64,000 bases of DNA from Vibrio viridaestus (GCF_003856525.1 NZ_RJVQ01000002.1:1-64000); one strand, 5' to 3'; positions 33,761 through 43,613 are shown, counted from the first letter of the stretch. The notes: generated from the sequence alone by a model not told the origin. Made by a program: numbers and translations.

Positions 33761-34225
33761 TTATCGGGTGATAGAGGAGATTGTTGGGGAGACTAGATTG
33801 ACGAGATCGCTTAAAGTAAGTGCCAGTCCAGCCATTTTAGAACCGGAACTGATCGTTACCTCGGTTTCTAAAAATAGCGCGTCATCAAATACGATAGGTA
33901 TGTGTTGCGGAATACATAGAGGAGTGACAGTACCAATGTCATAGTCGATGATCTCTTTGACTTGCTCTTTTCCAACACAAGTCATTCGGCGCCAGCCTAA
34001 TAGCGCTCTGACTTTCTTGGGATCGACTGATTTATCACCAGGAACACAAGCCAGCGCGTAATTATTTCCCATATCTCGCAGCAGAATACACTTAACCATT
34101 TGCTCAGTGCGAATACCGCGCTGCTGCGCGGCATCCTCCACACTGATCGCCTCTGTTTGGTGAGGTAGCCAGCGAAACTGGACTCTATTGTTTTGCAGGT
34201 GAAGCGTGACTTTAGTTGGGGTCAT
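33761..34225 (-). CDS. YbaK/ProX-type aminoacyl-tRNA deacylase domain protein
   Basis: A 154-residue single-domain protein of the YbaK/EbsC superfamily, which hydrolyses mischarged tRNAs. Supporting text includes VKCILLRDMGNNYALACVPGDKSVDPKKVRALLG and the C-terminal SSGSKMAGLALTLSDLV with the conserved GS.K pattern. The start is set at MTPTKVTLHL (34225); a longer frame to 34318 overlaps ygfZ. No strong ribosome site is visible, so coupling to ygfZ (10-base gap) is likely. Which misacylated tRNA it edits cannot be read from sequence. Confidence 0.82.
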   Translation of the reverse strand: MTPTKVTLHLQNNRVQFRWLPHQTEAISVEDAAQQRGIRTEQMVKCILLRDMGNNYALACVPGDKSVDPKKVRALLGWRRMTCVGKEQVKEIIDYDIGTVTPLCIPQHIPIVFDDALFLETEVTISSGSKMAGLALTLSDLVNLVSPTISSITR

Positions 34226-34235
34226 GAGCGTGATA

Positions 34236-35198
34236 CTATTCAGCTTCTTCCAGTTGATAAGGCATTGGTTCCAATATCCATTCACCTTCTTGATCTTTTG
34301 CTCTGAACTTAGTCTCACTGTCTAGATTGTTAGGAAGTACAATTTGACCGATAACTTTACCGCTAGGGTATCGAATAAATGCGATCAGGTTGCCGACACT
34401 ACGCCAGTTTTCGCCAACAGAACGTTCTATTTCAACGTTTTCTGGACTGGTAGAAAGGTTTCCACTTATTGTGTAGAGAGCCCTCTTATTAATACCTCGG
34501 TATTTGGCTCTTGCAACGGTTTCCTGTCCGGTATAACAGCCTTTGGTGAAACTGATTCCATCTATCGCTTGCAAGTTTAGAGCTTGAGGTATGTGGGTGT
34601 TTTGCTCCTGAGCATTAAGAACTGGAATACCATGCTTAATTTCCTGCTCCAGCCACAGCAGTTCGCTGACTATTTTATCTGCCAATTGCTCAACAATAGA
34701 TTGTGCCGCGTCATCATCAACAACGAGTAGCCATCGTTGGTCATTAATTTTTACCGCGGTGCCTCCAGAAATCGAGCGGACATCTCCTTGTTCGGAGCTG
34801 AGAGTCTTAACAAACGATTCAGCGTCTGCGCCAAATATTGCCAAAAGGTTATCCTCAGATTCGGTGATTTCTATCTTGGAAAATACGGCGTATTTTTTTA
34901 GCTCTTTCAGTTCTGTGTCGATGACTGATTTTGGCTGGACCATCGCGTATCCGTCTTTGTGATGAAACATACGGAAAATAGACCAAACTTTACCCTTTGC
35001 ATCACAATGTCCCGCAAATGTGACATCATGAGCTGATAAGCTGGCTACATTGCAGGTAATCTGACCTTGCAGGTAGGATTTTTTATCGGCTCCGGTTGCT
35101 GTAATTAAGCCCCAAGTCGATAAATATGCGAGAGCTAGATCGGTTTGTGCTGCACTTTCTTGTAGAGTGAGTGACTGAAAACGATTTTTCCAATCCAT
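34236..35198 (-). CDS. ygfZ: Folate-binding tRNA-modifying protein YgfZ
   Basis: A 320-residue GcvT-like folate-binding protein needed for repair or assembly of some Fe-S enzymes, including MiaB. The diagnostic motif KGCYTGQETVARAKYRG with its essential Cys is near residue 220. The N-terminal LSTWGLITATGADKKSYLQGQITCNV is typical. It is divergent from sdhE/ygfX, the ygfZ-ygfY-ygfX neighbourhood conserved in gamma-proteobacteria. Confidence 0.94.
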   Translation of the reverse strand: MDWKNRFQSLTLQESAAQTDLALAYLSTWGLITATGADKKSYLQGQITCNVASLSAHDVTFAGHCDAKGKVWSIFRMFHHKDGYAMVQPKSVIDTELKELKKYAVFSKIEITESEDNLLAIFGADAESFVKTLSSEQGDVRSISGGTAVKINDQRWLLVVDDDAAQSIVEQLADKIVSELLWLEQEIKHGIPVLNAQEQNTHIPQALNLQAIDGISFTKGCYTGQETVARAKYRGINKRALYTISGNLSTSPENVEIERSVGENWRSVGNLIAFIRYPSGKVIGQIVLPNNLDSETKFRAKDQEGEWILEPMPYQLEEAE

Positions 35199-35351
35199 AA
35201 TTGATTTCCCATAATGTAGAAACTGTTACCCTATGGTAAAACGGAAATGTCTTTTTGTCAGCTTGAACGGGAGTGTGACCAAAACAGTAGTTGTTGGTTT
35301 AGCCCCTTGATACACTGAAGAAAAACAAGGTCTAATAACGAGGAATTTGTG

Positions 35352-35612
35352 ATGTATACAGCCGAAGAAAAAGCAAGAATTAAATGGGCATGCCGTAGAG
35401 GTATGTTAGAGCTGGATGTTGTAATTATGCCTTTTTTTGAGGATTGCTTTGAGTCTTTGACTGAAAACGAGCAACAGGAATTTGTTTCTCTTCTTGAGTG
35501 TGATGATCCCGATCTTTTTAAATGGATCATGGGGCACGGTCGTAGCGAAAATTTGGCTCATGCATCAATGGTGGACAAAATCGTTGCCTACAACCTTAGT
35601 AAAGTCCGTTAA
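35352..35612 (+). CDS. sdhE: FAD assembly factor SdhE
   Basis: An 86-residue flavinylation factor for succinate dehydrogenase (formerly YgfY/CptB). The RGxxE motif is visible in CRRGMLELDVV near residue 16, followed by the family's five-helix pattern (FFEDCFESLTENEQQEFVSLLECDDPDLFKWIMG). The ATG at 35352 follows GAGGA by 7 bases; an in-frame GTG at 35349 adds one residue. It overlaps the start of ygfX. Confidence 0.94.
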   Translation: MYTAEEKARIKWACRRGMLELDVVIMPFFEDCFESLTENEQQEFVSLLECDDPDLFKWIMGHGRSENLAHASMVDKIVAYNLSKVR

Positions 35613-35997
35613 TTTTTATTGTCGGTCATCTAGGACTCGGTGGTTATTAGAGCTGGCTATTTGTCAGCTCTTTTTATTAGCATTGACTGTTACATCAACA
35701 CCGCTGCCGTTAACCTTTTTCCTGATTGGCTATCTATTTCGACAATGGGATAAATGTGCCATTTTCCTTCCACAATTTATTGGTTATGTACACCATGAGT
35801 GTAGTGGTGCCTGGAAACAGAATAAAAAAACTGAGGTTGTTGAAGACGTTGATACCACATTCTCGCAATGGTGTTTAATTATTCGCATGGAAAGTGGTGT
35901 GAAAATGATACTTTGGCGTGATAGTTGTAGTGACTGGGTTTATCGCTATGTTGTGGTGACTGACAAGCAGAGGCGATATACCTCTGCTTTGTCTTGA
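35584..35997 (+). CDS. ygfX: YgfX family membrane protein
   Basis: About 137 residues, the position and topology of YgfX/CptA. The core starts CRSSRTRWLLELAICQLFLLALTV, with two adjacent membrane segments at about residues 22-58, then a soluble domain (FSQWCLIIRMESGVKMILWRDS, WVYRYVVVTDKQRR). No ATG is well placed. I use a TTG at 35584 inside sdhE; an ATG at 35560 is the alternative (145 residues). In E. coli YgfX is described as the toxin-like partner in the cptAB pair, though that role is debated. A terminator overlaps its last codons. Confidence 0.75.
   Translation: MPTTLVKSVNFYCRSSRTRWLLELAICQLFLLALTVTSTPLPLTFFLIGYLFRQWDKCAIFLPQFIGYVHHECSGAWKQNKKTEVVEDVDTTFSQWCLIIRMESGVKMILWRDSCSDWVYRYVVVTDKQRRYTSALS
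35966..35993 (+). terminator. sdhE-ygfX terminator overlapping the ygfX end
   Basis: AAGCAGAGG and CCTCTGCTT arms with a 7-nt loop and a TTTGTCTT tail. It ends just before the ygfX TGA at 35995-35997, so it is embedded in coding sequence. Confidence 0.65.
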
Positions 35998-36001
35998 GGT
36001 G

Positions 36002-37603
36002 TTATGGCTCAAGTATTGTTGAGCCACTGACATCGAGTTGCTCTGGGTAATCGAGTGTATAGTGAAGTCCACGACTTTCTTTTCGCTGCATGGCACAGCG
36101 GACCATCAATTCGGCTACCTGGAGTAAGTTTCTTAATTCGATAAGGTTATTTGATACTCGGAAATTACTATAGTATTCATGAGTCTCTTGTTGTAATAGA
36201 TGGATTCGTCTCAGCGCTCTCTCCATTCTTTTATCGGTTCGGACAATACCCATGTAGTCCCACATAAATAATCTGAGTTCGTGCCAGTTATGCTGGATCA
36301 CAACCTCCTCATCAGAGCAAGATACTTGGCTCTCATCCCATGCAGGAAGATCGGTAGCTATCGTTGCAGTGTCCAATTTTTCAAGAATATCAGCTGCTGC
36401 AGAGCGAGCATACACGACACACTCAAGCAGAGAGTTGGACGCCATGCGGTTTGCACCATGTAATCCTGTGTAGCTGACTTCTCCTATAGCGTATAAATGG
36501 TCAAGATCAGCTTGTCCTTGTTTATTCACCATGACACCACCGCATGTATAGTGCGCGGCAGGAACAATTGGTATCGGCTCCTGAGTCATATCAATATCGA
36601 GTTCTTTCAAACGAGAATAGATCGTAGGAAAATGCTTTTCGATAAAATCGGCTGGTTTATGGCTAATATCAAGGTACATGCAGTCTGCACCAAGGCGCTT
36701 CATTTCGTAGTCGATTGCCCGGGCAACGACATCTCTCGGTGCTAACTCTGCACGTTCATCAAAGTCAGGCATAAATCGAGAACCATCAGGTCGACGCAGA
36801 TAAGCACCTTCACCACGGAGTGCTTCGGTTAAGAGAAAATTACGTGCGTCTGGATGATACAAACAGGTAGGATGGAATTGGTTAAATTCAAGGTTAGCGA
36901 CTCGACAGCCAGCACGCCATGCCATAGCGATCCCATCACCAGAGGAAATATCTGGGTTAGAGGTGTACTGATATACTTTAGATGCGCCACCTGTTGCTAA
37001 GACAATGAACTTTGCAGCAATGGTTTCAACATGTTCTATATTTCGGTTCCAGACGTAAGCGCCAATCACCTTTTGTTTGCCATCTGATGCGTTTTCTTCG
37101 GTGATGAGATCTAACGCGGTATGACGTTCCAGTACGGTAATGTTAGGATGATTAATCACATTATCTTGCAGAGACATTTGTACGGCCATGCCTGTAGCAT
37201 CTGCGGCGTGTAAGATACGACGGTGGCTATGACCACCTTCTCTGGTCAAATGGTACTTAGGATGTTTTTCATCGCTATCTTCCTCCAGATCGAAAGGAAC
37301 GCCACCATCAATAAGCCATTGAACGCTTTTCTTTGCATTTTCTGCAATGAACCGAACCGTATCTTCTTCACAGATACCAGCACCAGCAATTAATGTATCT
37401 TGTACATGCGACTCGATACTATCGGTCTCGTCGAATACTGCTGCAATACCACCTTGAGCGTAATAGGTCGAGCCTTCGCTCCATGGTCCTTTACTTAAAA
37501 CGATAACTTTGCAATGTTGGGCGACTCTCAAAGCAAGAGTCAAACCAGCGGCCCCGCTCCCGACAATTAACACATCACAATGATGTTCTCTTTTCGTACT
37601 CAT
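36002..37603 (-). CDS. nadB: L-aspartate oxidase NadB
   Basis: FAD-dependent oxidation of L-aspartate to iminoaspartate, the first step of de novo NAD synthesis. It is 533 residues against 540 in E. coli. FAD motif [17 protein letters not shown] is at the N terminus, with [18 protein letters not shown] near residue 45 and the capping-domain [18 protein letters not shown] near 125. The start at 37603 ([11 protein letters not shown]) fits the family; a longer start at 37651 adds 16 residues. Convergent with ygfX and divergent from rpoE, as in E. coli. Confidence 0.95.
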   Translation of the reverse strand: MSTKREHHCDVLIVGSGAAGLTLALRVAQHCKVIVLSKGPWSEGSTYYAQGGIAAVFDETDSIESHVQDTLIAGAGICEEDTVRFIAENAKKSVQWLIDGGVPFDLEEDSDEKHPKYHLTREGGHSHRRILHAADATGMAVQMSLQDNVINHPNITVLERHTALDLITEENASDGKQKVIGAYVWNRNIEHVETIAAKFIVLATGGASKVYQYTSNPDISSGDGIAMAWRAGCRVANLEFNQFHPTCLYHPDARNFLLTEALRGEGAYLRRPDGSRFMPDFDERAELAPRDVVARAIDYEMKRLGADCMYLDISHKPADFIEKHFPTIYSRLKELDIDMTQEPIPIVPAAHYTCGGVMVNKQGQADLDHLYAIGEVSYTGLHGANRMASNSLLECVVYARSAAADILEKLDTATIATDLPAWDESQVSCSDEEVVIQHNWHELRLFMWDYMGIVRTDKRMERALRRIHLLQQETHEYYSNFRVSNNLIELRNLLQVAELMVRCAMQRKESRGLHYTLDYPEQLDVSGSTILEP

Positions 37604-37894
37604 AAGATTTTTTATCCTGAATCTTTTAAAGAGCGATACACTCTTATCCATTTATAAAGCGTGCTCATAAGTTCAGATAACCTCTATAAGTCTCTATAAT
37701 GAAAAGAGTTCGACCTATAATGATGGTGATCTGTCGGGTACGGGCACAGAGTTGCTTAATGTTCGCTCTAATGACAATGCTTTGTAAATGCTATTGTAAT
37801 TAGTTTTTTTTCCGCCAAGATAGAAGAAAAGACGCAAATAAAGAGCCATGATCTAAAAATTAAGTAAATTTAATGAAAAAAGTATTGGCGGAGT

Positions 37895-37923
37895 GGAACT
37901 TATCGTTCGTGCATGAGTCTTAG
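37895..37923 (+). promoter_or_regulatory. Sigma-E autoregulatory promoter of rpoE
   Basis: GGAACTT (37895-37901), 16-base spacer, TCTTAG (37918-37923). This matches the sigma-E consensus (GGAACTT, N16, TCTGA-type) and lies about 100 bases before rpoE, as expected for the autoregulated promoter. Confidence 0.85.
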
Positions 37924-37933
37924 TATAGTGCTC

Positions 37934-38002
37934 ATGTCAGCGGTGGTGTCAATACTACATTTTGCAGTATTAATGCCCATATCTGAGAAGGTAAGGGAGT
38001 AA
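37934..38002 (+). CDS. Possible upstream peptide before rpoE
   Basis: A 22-residue frame (MSAVVSILHFAV then LMPISEKVRE) beginning about 10 bases after the sigma-E promoter's -10 element and ending 20 bases before rpoE. Transcripts from that promoter would be nearly leaderless for it, and there is no Shine-Dalgarno. E. coli has a translated upstream frame, rseD, in the same place. No sequence similarity is claimed; the call is tentative. Confidence 0.3.
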   Translation: MSAVVSILHFAVLMPISEKVRE

Positions 38003-38022
38003 ACATAGGAGTATACGCTCGA

Positions 38023-38595
38023 ATGAACGAGCAGTTAACCGACCAAGTATTGATTGAGCGAGTTCAGAACGGAGATAAGCAAGCATTTAACCTTTTGGTT
38101 TTAAGGTATCAAAATAAAGTATGTAATCTTATCTCTAGGTATGTGAGCAATTCGGGTGATGTAGCAGATGTCGCTCAAGAAGCGTTCATAAAGGCGTATA
38201 GAGCTATTCCTACGTTTCGTGGTGAAAGTGCTTTTTATACTTGGCTATATCGAATTGCGGTTAACACTGCCAAAAACCACATTGTTGCTCAGAGTCGTAG
38301 ACCTCCAGCCAACGATGTGGATGCTGAAGACGCTGAATATTATGAAAGTGGTAATGTTTTAAAAGAAATATCGAACCCTGAAAACATTACGTTGTCCAAA
38401 GAATTGAAACAGGCGGTGTTTGCAGCAATAGATGCACTACCGGAAGATTTAAAAACCGCAATGACTCTTCGTGAACTGGATGGTTTGAGCTATGAAGAGA
38501 TCGCTGCTGTAATGGAGTGTCCTGTTGGTACAGTACGCTCGCGTATTTTTAGAGCTCGTGAAGCTGTTGAGAATCGGATTAGTTCGCTTCTTTAA
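38023..38595 (+). CDS. rpoE: RNA polymerase sigma factor RpoE (sigma-E)
   Basis: A 190-residue ECF sigma factor controlling the envelope-stress response. Region 2 (DVAQEAFIKAYRAIPTFRGESAFYTWLYRIA) is at about residues 50-82 and region 4 (LDGLSYEEIAAVMECPVGTVRSRIFRARE) at about 150-180. The start MNEQLTDQVLIERVQ aligns with E. coli. AGGAG lies 11 bases upstream. It heads rpoE-rseA-rseB-rseC with the anti-sigma genes in standard order. Confidence 0.97.
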   Translation: MNEQLTDQVLIERVQNGDKQAFNLLVLRYQNKVCNLISRYVSNSGDVADVAQEAFIKAYRAIPTFRGESAFYTWLYRIAVNTAKNHIVAQSRRPPANDVDAEDAEYYESGNVLKEISNPENITLSKELKQAVFAAIDALPEDLKTAMTLRELDGLSYEEIAAVMECPVGTVRSRIFRAREAVENRISSLL

Positions 38596-38627
38596 CATTT
38601 TGAGTTGTTTAATGTATGGTGGAAAGA

Positions 38628-39221
38628 ATGGCTGGGAAAGAAAACATTTCAGCACTTATGGACGGAGAGTTAGTCGATAAAGCGCTAGTGCAGGATTTGA
38701 CTAACGATTCAGCAATGCAGGAAACATGGCGTAATTACCATTTGATTGGTGACATTATGAGAGGCGATGTCTCTGAGACAATGTCATCTACAGAGTGGAA
38801 CATTGCAGATAAAGTGGCTTTAGCTCTCGAAGATGAACCTGCTCATGGTCAATTTACGAATGTTACGCCAATTGAAGAACAGCCTCAGCCTCAGAAAGCA
38901 AAACGTCATTTGCCTAGCTGGCTAACTCATTTTGGTCAGGTCGCTATTGCAGCCTGCGTCTCTTTTGTGGTTGTTTTGGGTGTACAACAATACGGTGGCT
39001 CAGATGATACAACTACAGCTAGTGAACAGCAGTTGCCAGTGTTACAGACCATTCCGATGACGGGTTCTGCTCAGCCAGTCAGTTTGACAAGAGATTCTGT
39101 TGAAAATCATTCACAGCAGTCAAGAGCTCAGGAACAGCGTCGTGAAGTGAATGCTATGTTGCAAGATTACGAGCTTCAGCTTCGTCTGAACAGTGAGCAG
39201 CATCGCGATACTAACAAGTAA
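38628..39221 (+). CDS. rseA: Anti-sigma-E factor RseA
   Basis: A 197-residue inner-membrane anti-sigma factor. The cytoplasmic N-terminal domain (KENISALMDGELVDKALV, LIGDIMRGD) holds sigma-E. One membrane segment lies near residues 105-125 (QVAIAACVSFVVVLGVQQYG), followed by a periplasmic tail rich in Gln and Arg. The start is the ATG at 38628 (MAGKENISALMDGE); an upstream frame start at 38616 adds four residues. It follows rpoE by 32 bases. Confidence 0.93.
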   Translation: MAGKENISALMDGELVDKALVQDLTNDSAMQETWRNYHLIGDIMRGDVSETMSSTEWNIADKVALALEDEPAHGQFTNVTPIEEQPQPQKAKRHLPSWLTHFGQVAIAACVSFVVVLGVQQYGGSDDTTTASEQQLPVLQTIPMTGSAQPVSLTRDSVENHSQQSRAQEQRREVNAMLQDYELQLRLNSEQHRDTNK

Positions 39222-39235
39222 TAGTCGGTAGTTGA

Positions 39236-40201
39236 ATGAAGAAGTTTCTGGTCAGTGTGCTAGCACTGTTCAGTCTGAATGCCAATACAGCCTTTGCAGA
39301 TGATCAGTCTGCAGAGGCTGTATTGCTTCAAATGAACCAAGCTAGTCAACAATTAAATTACGAGTTGTCTTATATCCAAGTTCGTAAAAACGGTCTGGAG
39401 CCATTGCTATACAGACACGCTCGTGAAAATGACAAAGTATTTGCCCATCTTCTCTATCTGAGTGGTCCGGTTAGAGAAGTGATTCGCAGGGGCAGTGAAG
39501 TCAGCTATATCGAACCTGGCGTCGAACCTTTTTCGGTTGATTCTGGTAAAATGGTTGCACCGTTAATTCCTCTTTTAAATAGTAATATTCAAAAGCTCAG
39601 CCATTACTATGATTTTGTTAAAATAGGTCGTGGAAGGGAAGCTGGGGCTCCATGCAATGTCATTCGTGTCGTACCTAAAGATGGTATGAGATATTCCTAT
39701 GTACTTTGGGTTGATGAACAGCACTATTTACCATTACGTGCGGATTTAGTTGATAGAGATGGTGAAATTTTAGAACAATATCGGACGATATCGTTTTCAA
39801 TAAGTGATAAGCTGGCTGAACTTATGGCAGGCTTAGAAAAAGTGCAGTTACCCGATGTACTTTCAATACCAGAAAGTACCATCAGTAAAACTTATTGGAC
39901 GGTCGGCTGGGTTCCTACTGGTTTTTCAGCATTGGAGCTAAACCGATATCGTATGGCTGTGACGGAAAGGCTTGTGGAAAGCCAAATGTACTCGGATGGT
40001 CTATTTAACTTTTCGGTGTACGTATCGTCTGAAGATAATTCGTCGCTCCGTAATCAGTTGATACGTCAGGGAAGGCGTACACTACACACATTAGTCAAAG
40101 GTGACAAAGAAGTTTCCGTGATAGGCGATATTCCACCGGAAACAGCAAAGAAAATTGCACAGTCTGTTGTCTTTGACAAAAGTAAGGAGATTCAACCATG
40201 A
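39236..40201 (+). CDS. rseB: Sigma-E regulatory protein RseB
   Basis: A 321-residue periplasmic protein that protects RseA from DegS cleavage until it senses lipopolysaccharide intermediates. The signal peptide is residues 1-21 (KKFLVSVLALFSLNANTAFA). The MucB/RseB N-terminal lipoprotein-like domain (ELSYIQVRKNGLEPLLYRHAR) and the C-terminal domain (YWTVGWVPTGFSALE) are recognisable. The end overlaps rseC by 4 bases. Confidence 0.94.
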   Translation: MKKFLVSVLALFSLNANTAFADDQSAEAVLLQMNQASQQLNYELSYIQVRKNGLEPLLYRHARENDKVFAHLLYLSGPVREVIRRGSEVSYIEPGVEPFSVDSGKMVAPLIPLLNSNIQKLSHYYDFVKIGRGREAGAPCNVIRVVPKDGMRYSYVLWVDEQHYLPLRADLVDRDGEILEQYRTISFSISDKLAELMAGLEKVQLPDVLSIPESTISKTYWTVGWVPTGFSALELNRYRMAVTERLVESQMYSDGLFNFSVYVSSEDNSSLRNQLIRQGRRTLHTLVKGDKEVSVIGDIPPETAKKIAQSVVFDKSKEIQP

Positions 40202-40677
40202 TGACCGCATTGGCTACTGTGACTTCAGTTTGTTCATCCTCGCAAGGGTTTAAAGTTGAGTTAAGTTGTGAGCAGCAGTCGAGCTGTAGTCATTGTTCAT
40301 CATCAAAGAGTTGCGGTACTGGCGTTGTGTCGAAAGCGATTGGCAATAAGGTCCTAAAATGGACCTTACAGACGACACAAATTGTGAAAGAAGGGCAAAT
40401 GGTGGAAATTGGATTTCCTGAAAAAAGCCTTCTGCAATCAGCGGCGCTAGTTTATCTGATGCCTTTGATTATGCTGATTATCGGTGCTATCTGTGGGCAG
40501 TCACTTGCTGAACATTATTTTAATAATAATGAGCTAGTGGTTATTGCTGTGTCTTGTCTTTTTGCCTGGTCTGGAATTGAAGTGGCTAAACGACTTTCTA
40601 AAAAACTGGAGAAACGCTCCGGTGAAGAAGTGGTATTAGTCAGGATTCTGGGCGAGCCTCTCATGCATTCTCTCTAG
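40198..40677 (+). CDS. rseC: SoxR-reducing system / sigma-E regulatory protein RseC
   Basis: A 159-residue membrane protein. The N-terminal cysteine-rich segment (CEQQSSCSHCSSSKSCG, residues about 24-40) is the family hallmark. Two membrane segments follow near residues 85-103 and 112-128. The start ATGATG overlaps the rseB stop; either ATG may be used. E. coli RseC influences sigma-E activity and the Rsx SoxR-reducing system. Confidence 0.92.
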   Translation: MMTALATVTSVCSSSQGFKVELSCEQQSSCSHCSSSKSCGTGVVSKAIGNKVLKWTLQTTQIVKEGQMVEIGFPEKSLLQSAALVYLMPLIMLIIGAICGQSLAEHYFNNNELVVIAVSCLFAWSGIEVAKRLSKKLEKRSGEEVVLVRILGEPLMHSL

Positions 40678-40830
40678 CTCTCTTTGAGCAATACTTAATT
40701 TATGATGCGAAGCTAAGCGAAATTGGGTAGAATCGCCCTACTTGATAGAAATTAATCAGATGTTTCTCGATGAAGACAGTTATCGAGATATTTTTTTCAA
40801 ATAAATTTAAGAGTTTAGTCATTCCAGATC

Positions 40831-42624
40831 ATGAAGCACATTCGTAACTTTTCGATTATCGCCCATATCGACCATGGTAAGTCGACACTTTCTGACCGTC
40901 TTATTCAAGTATGTGGCGGATTAACTGACCGCGAAATGGCGGAACAGGTCTTAGATTCAATGGAATTAGAACGTGAGCGCGGTATCACTATCAAAGCGCA
41001 AAGCGTCACTCTTAATTATAAAGCAAATGATGGTGAGACTTATCAGCTCAACTTCATCGATACTCCTGGACACGTCGACTTTTCTTATGAAGTTTCTCGC
41101 TCCCTAGCTGCCTGTGAAGGGGCATTGTTGGTGGTTGACGCTGGTCAGGGTGTTGAAGCTCAGACACTAGCCAACTGTTATACCGCGATCGAAATGGATC
41201 TTGAGGTTGTGCCGATTTTAAACAAAATCGACCTTCCTGCCGCTGAGCCAGAGCGCGTAGCGGAAGAAATTGAAGATATTGTTGGTATTGATGCTATTGA
41301 TGCTGTGCGTTGCTCGGCAAAAACCGGTTTGGGCGTTGACGCTGTTCTCGAAAAAATTGTTGAGGCGATACCAGCTCCAGAAGGTGATCCCGATGCACCT
41401 CCTCAAGCATTAATTATCGACTCATGGTTTGATAATTACCTTGGCGTTGTATCGTTAGTGCGTATTAAAAATGGCGCTTTGAAAAAGAACGACAAGATCA
41501 AAGTGATGAGTACCGGTCAGGTATGGGGTGTTGACCGTATTGGTATTTTCACTCCTAAGCAAGTTGATACCGAGATGCTCAAAACTGGTGAAGTGGGTTG
41601 GGTTGTCTGTGGTATTAAAGACATTCTTGGTGCGCCTGTTGGTGATACGTTGACTCTGGCTAAAAATGGCTGTGAGAAAGCGCTACCTGGATTTAAGAAA
41701 GTTAAACCTCAGGTTTATGCCGGATTGTTCCCTGTTTCATCGGATGACTATGAAAACTTCCGTGATGCACTGGGTAAGTTGAGCCTTAATGATGCTTCTT
41801 TGTTCTATGAACCAGAAACATCTGCTGCATTAGGTTTTGGTTTCCGTTGTGGCTTCCTTGGTATGCTTCACATGGAAATCATCCAAGAGCGATTAGAACG
41901 TGAGTATGACCTTGATCTTATTACGACTGCACCAACGGTTGTGTATCAGGTAGAAAAAACTGATAAAGAGATCATACACGTTGATAGTCCAGCTAAGCTG
42001 CCTGCGATCAATGACATTGAAGAAATTCGTGAGCCAATTGCTCGTTGTAATATCCTTGTACCTCAGGATTATCTGGGTAACGTAATTACATTATGTGTTG
42101 AAAAGCGTGGTACTCAGGTCGATATGGTTTATCACGGTAATCAAGTTGCTCTGACTTATGATATTCCAATGGCTGAAGTTGTTCTCGATTTCTTTGACCG
42201 ATTGAAATCTACTTCACGTGGATACGCGTCACTAGATTATGGATTCCAACGCTTTGAAGCATCAAACATGGTACGTGTTGATGTACTTTTGAACGGCGAT
42301 CGAGTTGATGCTCTGGCAATTATTACTCACCATGAGAATTCTCAGTCTCGCGGCCGATTGCTTGTTGAAAAAATGAAAGAATTCATTCCGCGTCAGATGT
42401 TTGATATTGCTATCCAGGCTGCGATAGGTAACCACATCATTGCTCGTTCAACAGTAAAACAATTACGTAAAAACGTTATCGCCAAGTGTTATGGTGGTGA
42501 CGTGAGTCGTAAGAAAAAATTGTTGAAGAAACAGAAAGAAGGTAAGAAACGTATGAAGCAGATTGGTAACGTTGAATTACCACAAGAAGCGTTTCTGGCT
42601 ATTCTGCATGTTGGTAAAGATTAA
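40831..42624 (+). CDS. lepA: Elongation factor 4 (LepA)
   Basis: Ribosome-associated GTPase, 597 residues, the same class length as E. coli (599). G motifs: G1 AHIDHGKST at residues 10-18, G2 region [12 protein letters not shown]3 DTPGH near 76, G4 NKID near 130. The C-terminal LepA domain ([22 protein letters not shown]) ends the protein. The start ([17 protein letters not shown]) fits the family though its ribosome site is weak. It heads the lepA-lepB-rnc-era-recO-pdxJ-acpS group. Confidence 0.97.
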   Translation: MKHIRNFSIIAHIDHGKSTLSDRLIQVCGGLTDREMAEQVLDSMELERERGITIKAQSVTLNYKANDGETYQLNFIDTPGHVDFSYEVSRSLAACEGALLVVDAGQGVEAQTLANCYTAIEMDLEVVPILNKIDLPAAEPERVAEEIEDIVGIDAIDAVRCSAKTGLGVDAVLEKIVEAIPAPEGDPDAPPQALIIDSWFDNYLGVVSLVRIKNGALKKNDKIKVMSTGQVWGVDRIGIFTPKQVDTEMLKTGEVGWVVCGIKDILGAPVGDTLTLAKNGCEKALPGFKKVKPQVYAGLFPVSSDDYENFRDALGKLSLNDASLFYEPETSAALGFGFRCGFLGMLHMEIIQERLEREYDLDLITTAPTVVYQVEKTDKEIIHVDSPAKLPAINDIEEIREPIARCNILVPQDYLGNVITLCVEKRGTQVDMVYHGNQVALTYDIPMAEVVLDFFDRLKSTSRGYASLDYGFQRFEASNMVRVDVLLNGDRVDALAIITHHENSQSRGRLLVEKMKEFIPRQMFDIAIQAAIGNHIIARSTVKQLRKNVIAKCYGGDVSRKKKLLKKQKEGKKRMKQIGNVELPQEAFLAILHVGKD

Positions 42625-42664
42625 TTATTCACTCCAAAAATCAATTTGGGGATAATATTGTTAA

Positions 42665-42688
42665 GTGAAAGGGTTCCGGCCCTTTCAC
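42665..42688 (+). other. Intercistronic hairpin lepA-lepB
   Basis: Perfect 9-bp arms GTGAAAGGG / CCCTTTCAC with a 6-nt loop, followed by TTTCGTGTTTTTT. It could be a weak terminator or processing site between lepA and lepB. Confidence 0.6.
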
Positions 42689-42716
42689 TTTCGTGTTTTT
42701 TAGATAAGGGAAGTCA

Positions 42717-43613
42717 ATGGCGAATACATTTTCACTGCTTTTGGTGATTGTTACTCTGGTGACTGGGGTTGTTTGGGCTCTGGAAAAATGGGTTTGGTCG
42801 AAGAAGAAAAAGCAAAAACTCGCAGAAGTTCAGGCACAAACAAATGGGTTGGATACCGATACCAAAGCAAAGATAATGCGTCAGCCTTGGTGGGTTGAAA
42901 ATAGTGTCTCTATTTTCCCAGTCATTGCTGTTGTGCTTATTGTTCGCTCCTTTATTTATGAGCCATTTCAAATTCCTTCAGGGTCAATGATGCCGACACT
43001 GCTAGTCGGTGATTTTATTTTGGTGGAAAAGTACGCTTATGGTTTGAAAGATCCTGTAATGCATAAACAGATTGTTAATGTTGGTGATCCAGAACGTGGT
43101 GATATCGTAGTATTTCGTTACCCACCTAACCCAACGGTTGATTACATCAAGCGCGTGGTTGGTTTGCCTGGAGACACGGTGCGTTACAGCAGTCAAAAGC
43201 AGGTGTGTATTCAGCCAAAAGGCGAAAGTACGTGTAACCCCGTGCCGATGACAAATGTGAAAGAAAGTGGATTCTATCAAGGTTCTATCCCACTATTGCA
43301 GGTAGATGAAAAATTAGGCAGTGTAAAACACAACATATTAATTGACCCTGTGCGTCATGATCGTGTTGATGCTTATCAGCCTAGACCGGGCGTTAATGAG
43401 TGGATTGTTCCTGAAGGACATTATTTCGTAATGGGTGACAATCGTGATAACAGTGCCGATAGTCGGTATTGGGGTTTTGTACCAAAAGAAAACTTAGTGG
43501 GTAAAGCAGTTGCTATATGGATCAGTTTTGAATTCGACCGGGATGCTGATAGTGCATTACCTTCTTGGATTCCAACTGGTGTCAGATTCAACCGTATTGG
43601 TGGTATTAACTAG
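42717..43613 (+). CDS. lepB: Signal peptidase I
   Basis: Inner-membrane leader peptidase, 298 residues. Two N-terminal membrane segments lie near residues 4-22 and 62-80. The catalytic Ser is in IPSGSMMPTLLVGDF near residue 90 and the catalytic Lys in YIKRVVGLPGD near 145. Boxes VPEGHYFVMGDNRDNSADSRYWG follow near 235-257. It lies between lepA and rnc, the conserved order. Confidence 0.96.
   Translation: MANTFSLLLVIVTLVTGVVWALEKWVWSKKKKQKLAEVQAQTNGLDTDTKAKIMRQPWWVENSVSIFPVIAVVLIVRSFIYEPFQIPSGSMMPTLLVGDFILVEKYAYGLKDPVMHKQIVNVGDPERGDIVVFRYPPNPTVDYIKRVVGLPGDTVRYSSQKQVCIQPKGESTCNPVPMTNVKESGFYQGSIPLLQVDEKLGSVKHNILIDPVRHDRVDAYQPRPGVNEWIVPEGHYFVMGDNRDNSADSRYWGFVPKENLVGKAVAIWISFEFDRDADSALPSWIPTGVRFNRIGGIN

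Larger units (their letters stand above)
37604..38022. other. nadB-rpoE divergent control region
   Basis: A 419-base region. It contains a sigma-E promoter at 37895-37923 and a possible 22-codon upstream frame at 37934-38002 before rpoE. A nadB promoter must lie in the left half, but I cannot fix it with confidence. No other gene seen. Confidence 0.6.

Noticed and set aside
33721-33771. 16-codon hydrophobic frame with AAGGTAAG upstream
   Set aside because: Overlaps the end of the opposite gene and could occur by chance; only the ribosome-like site supports it.
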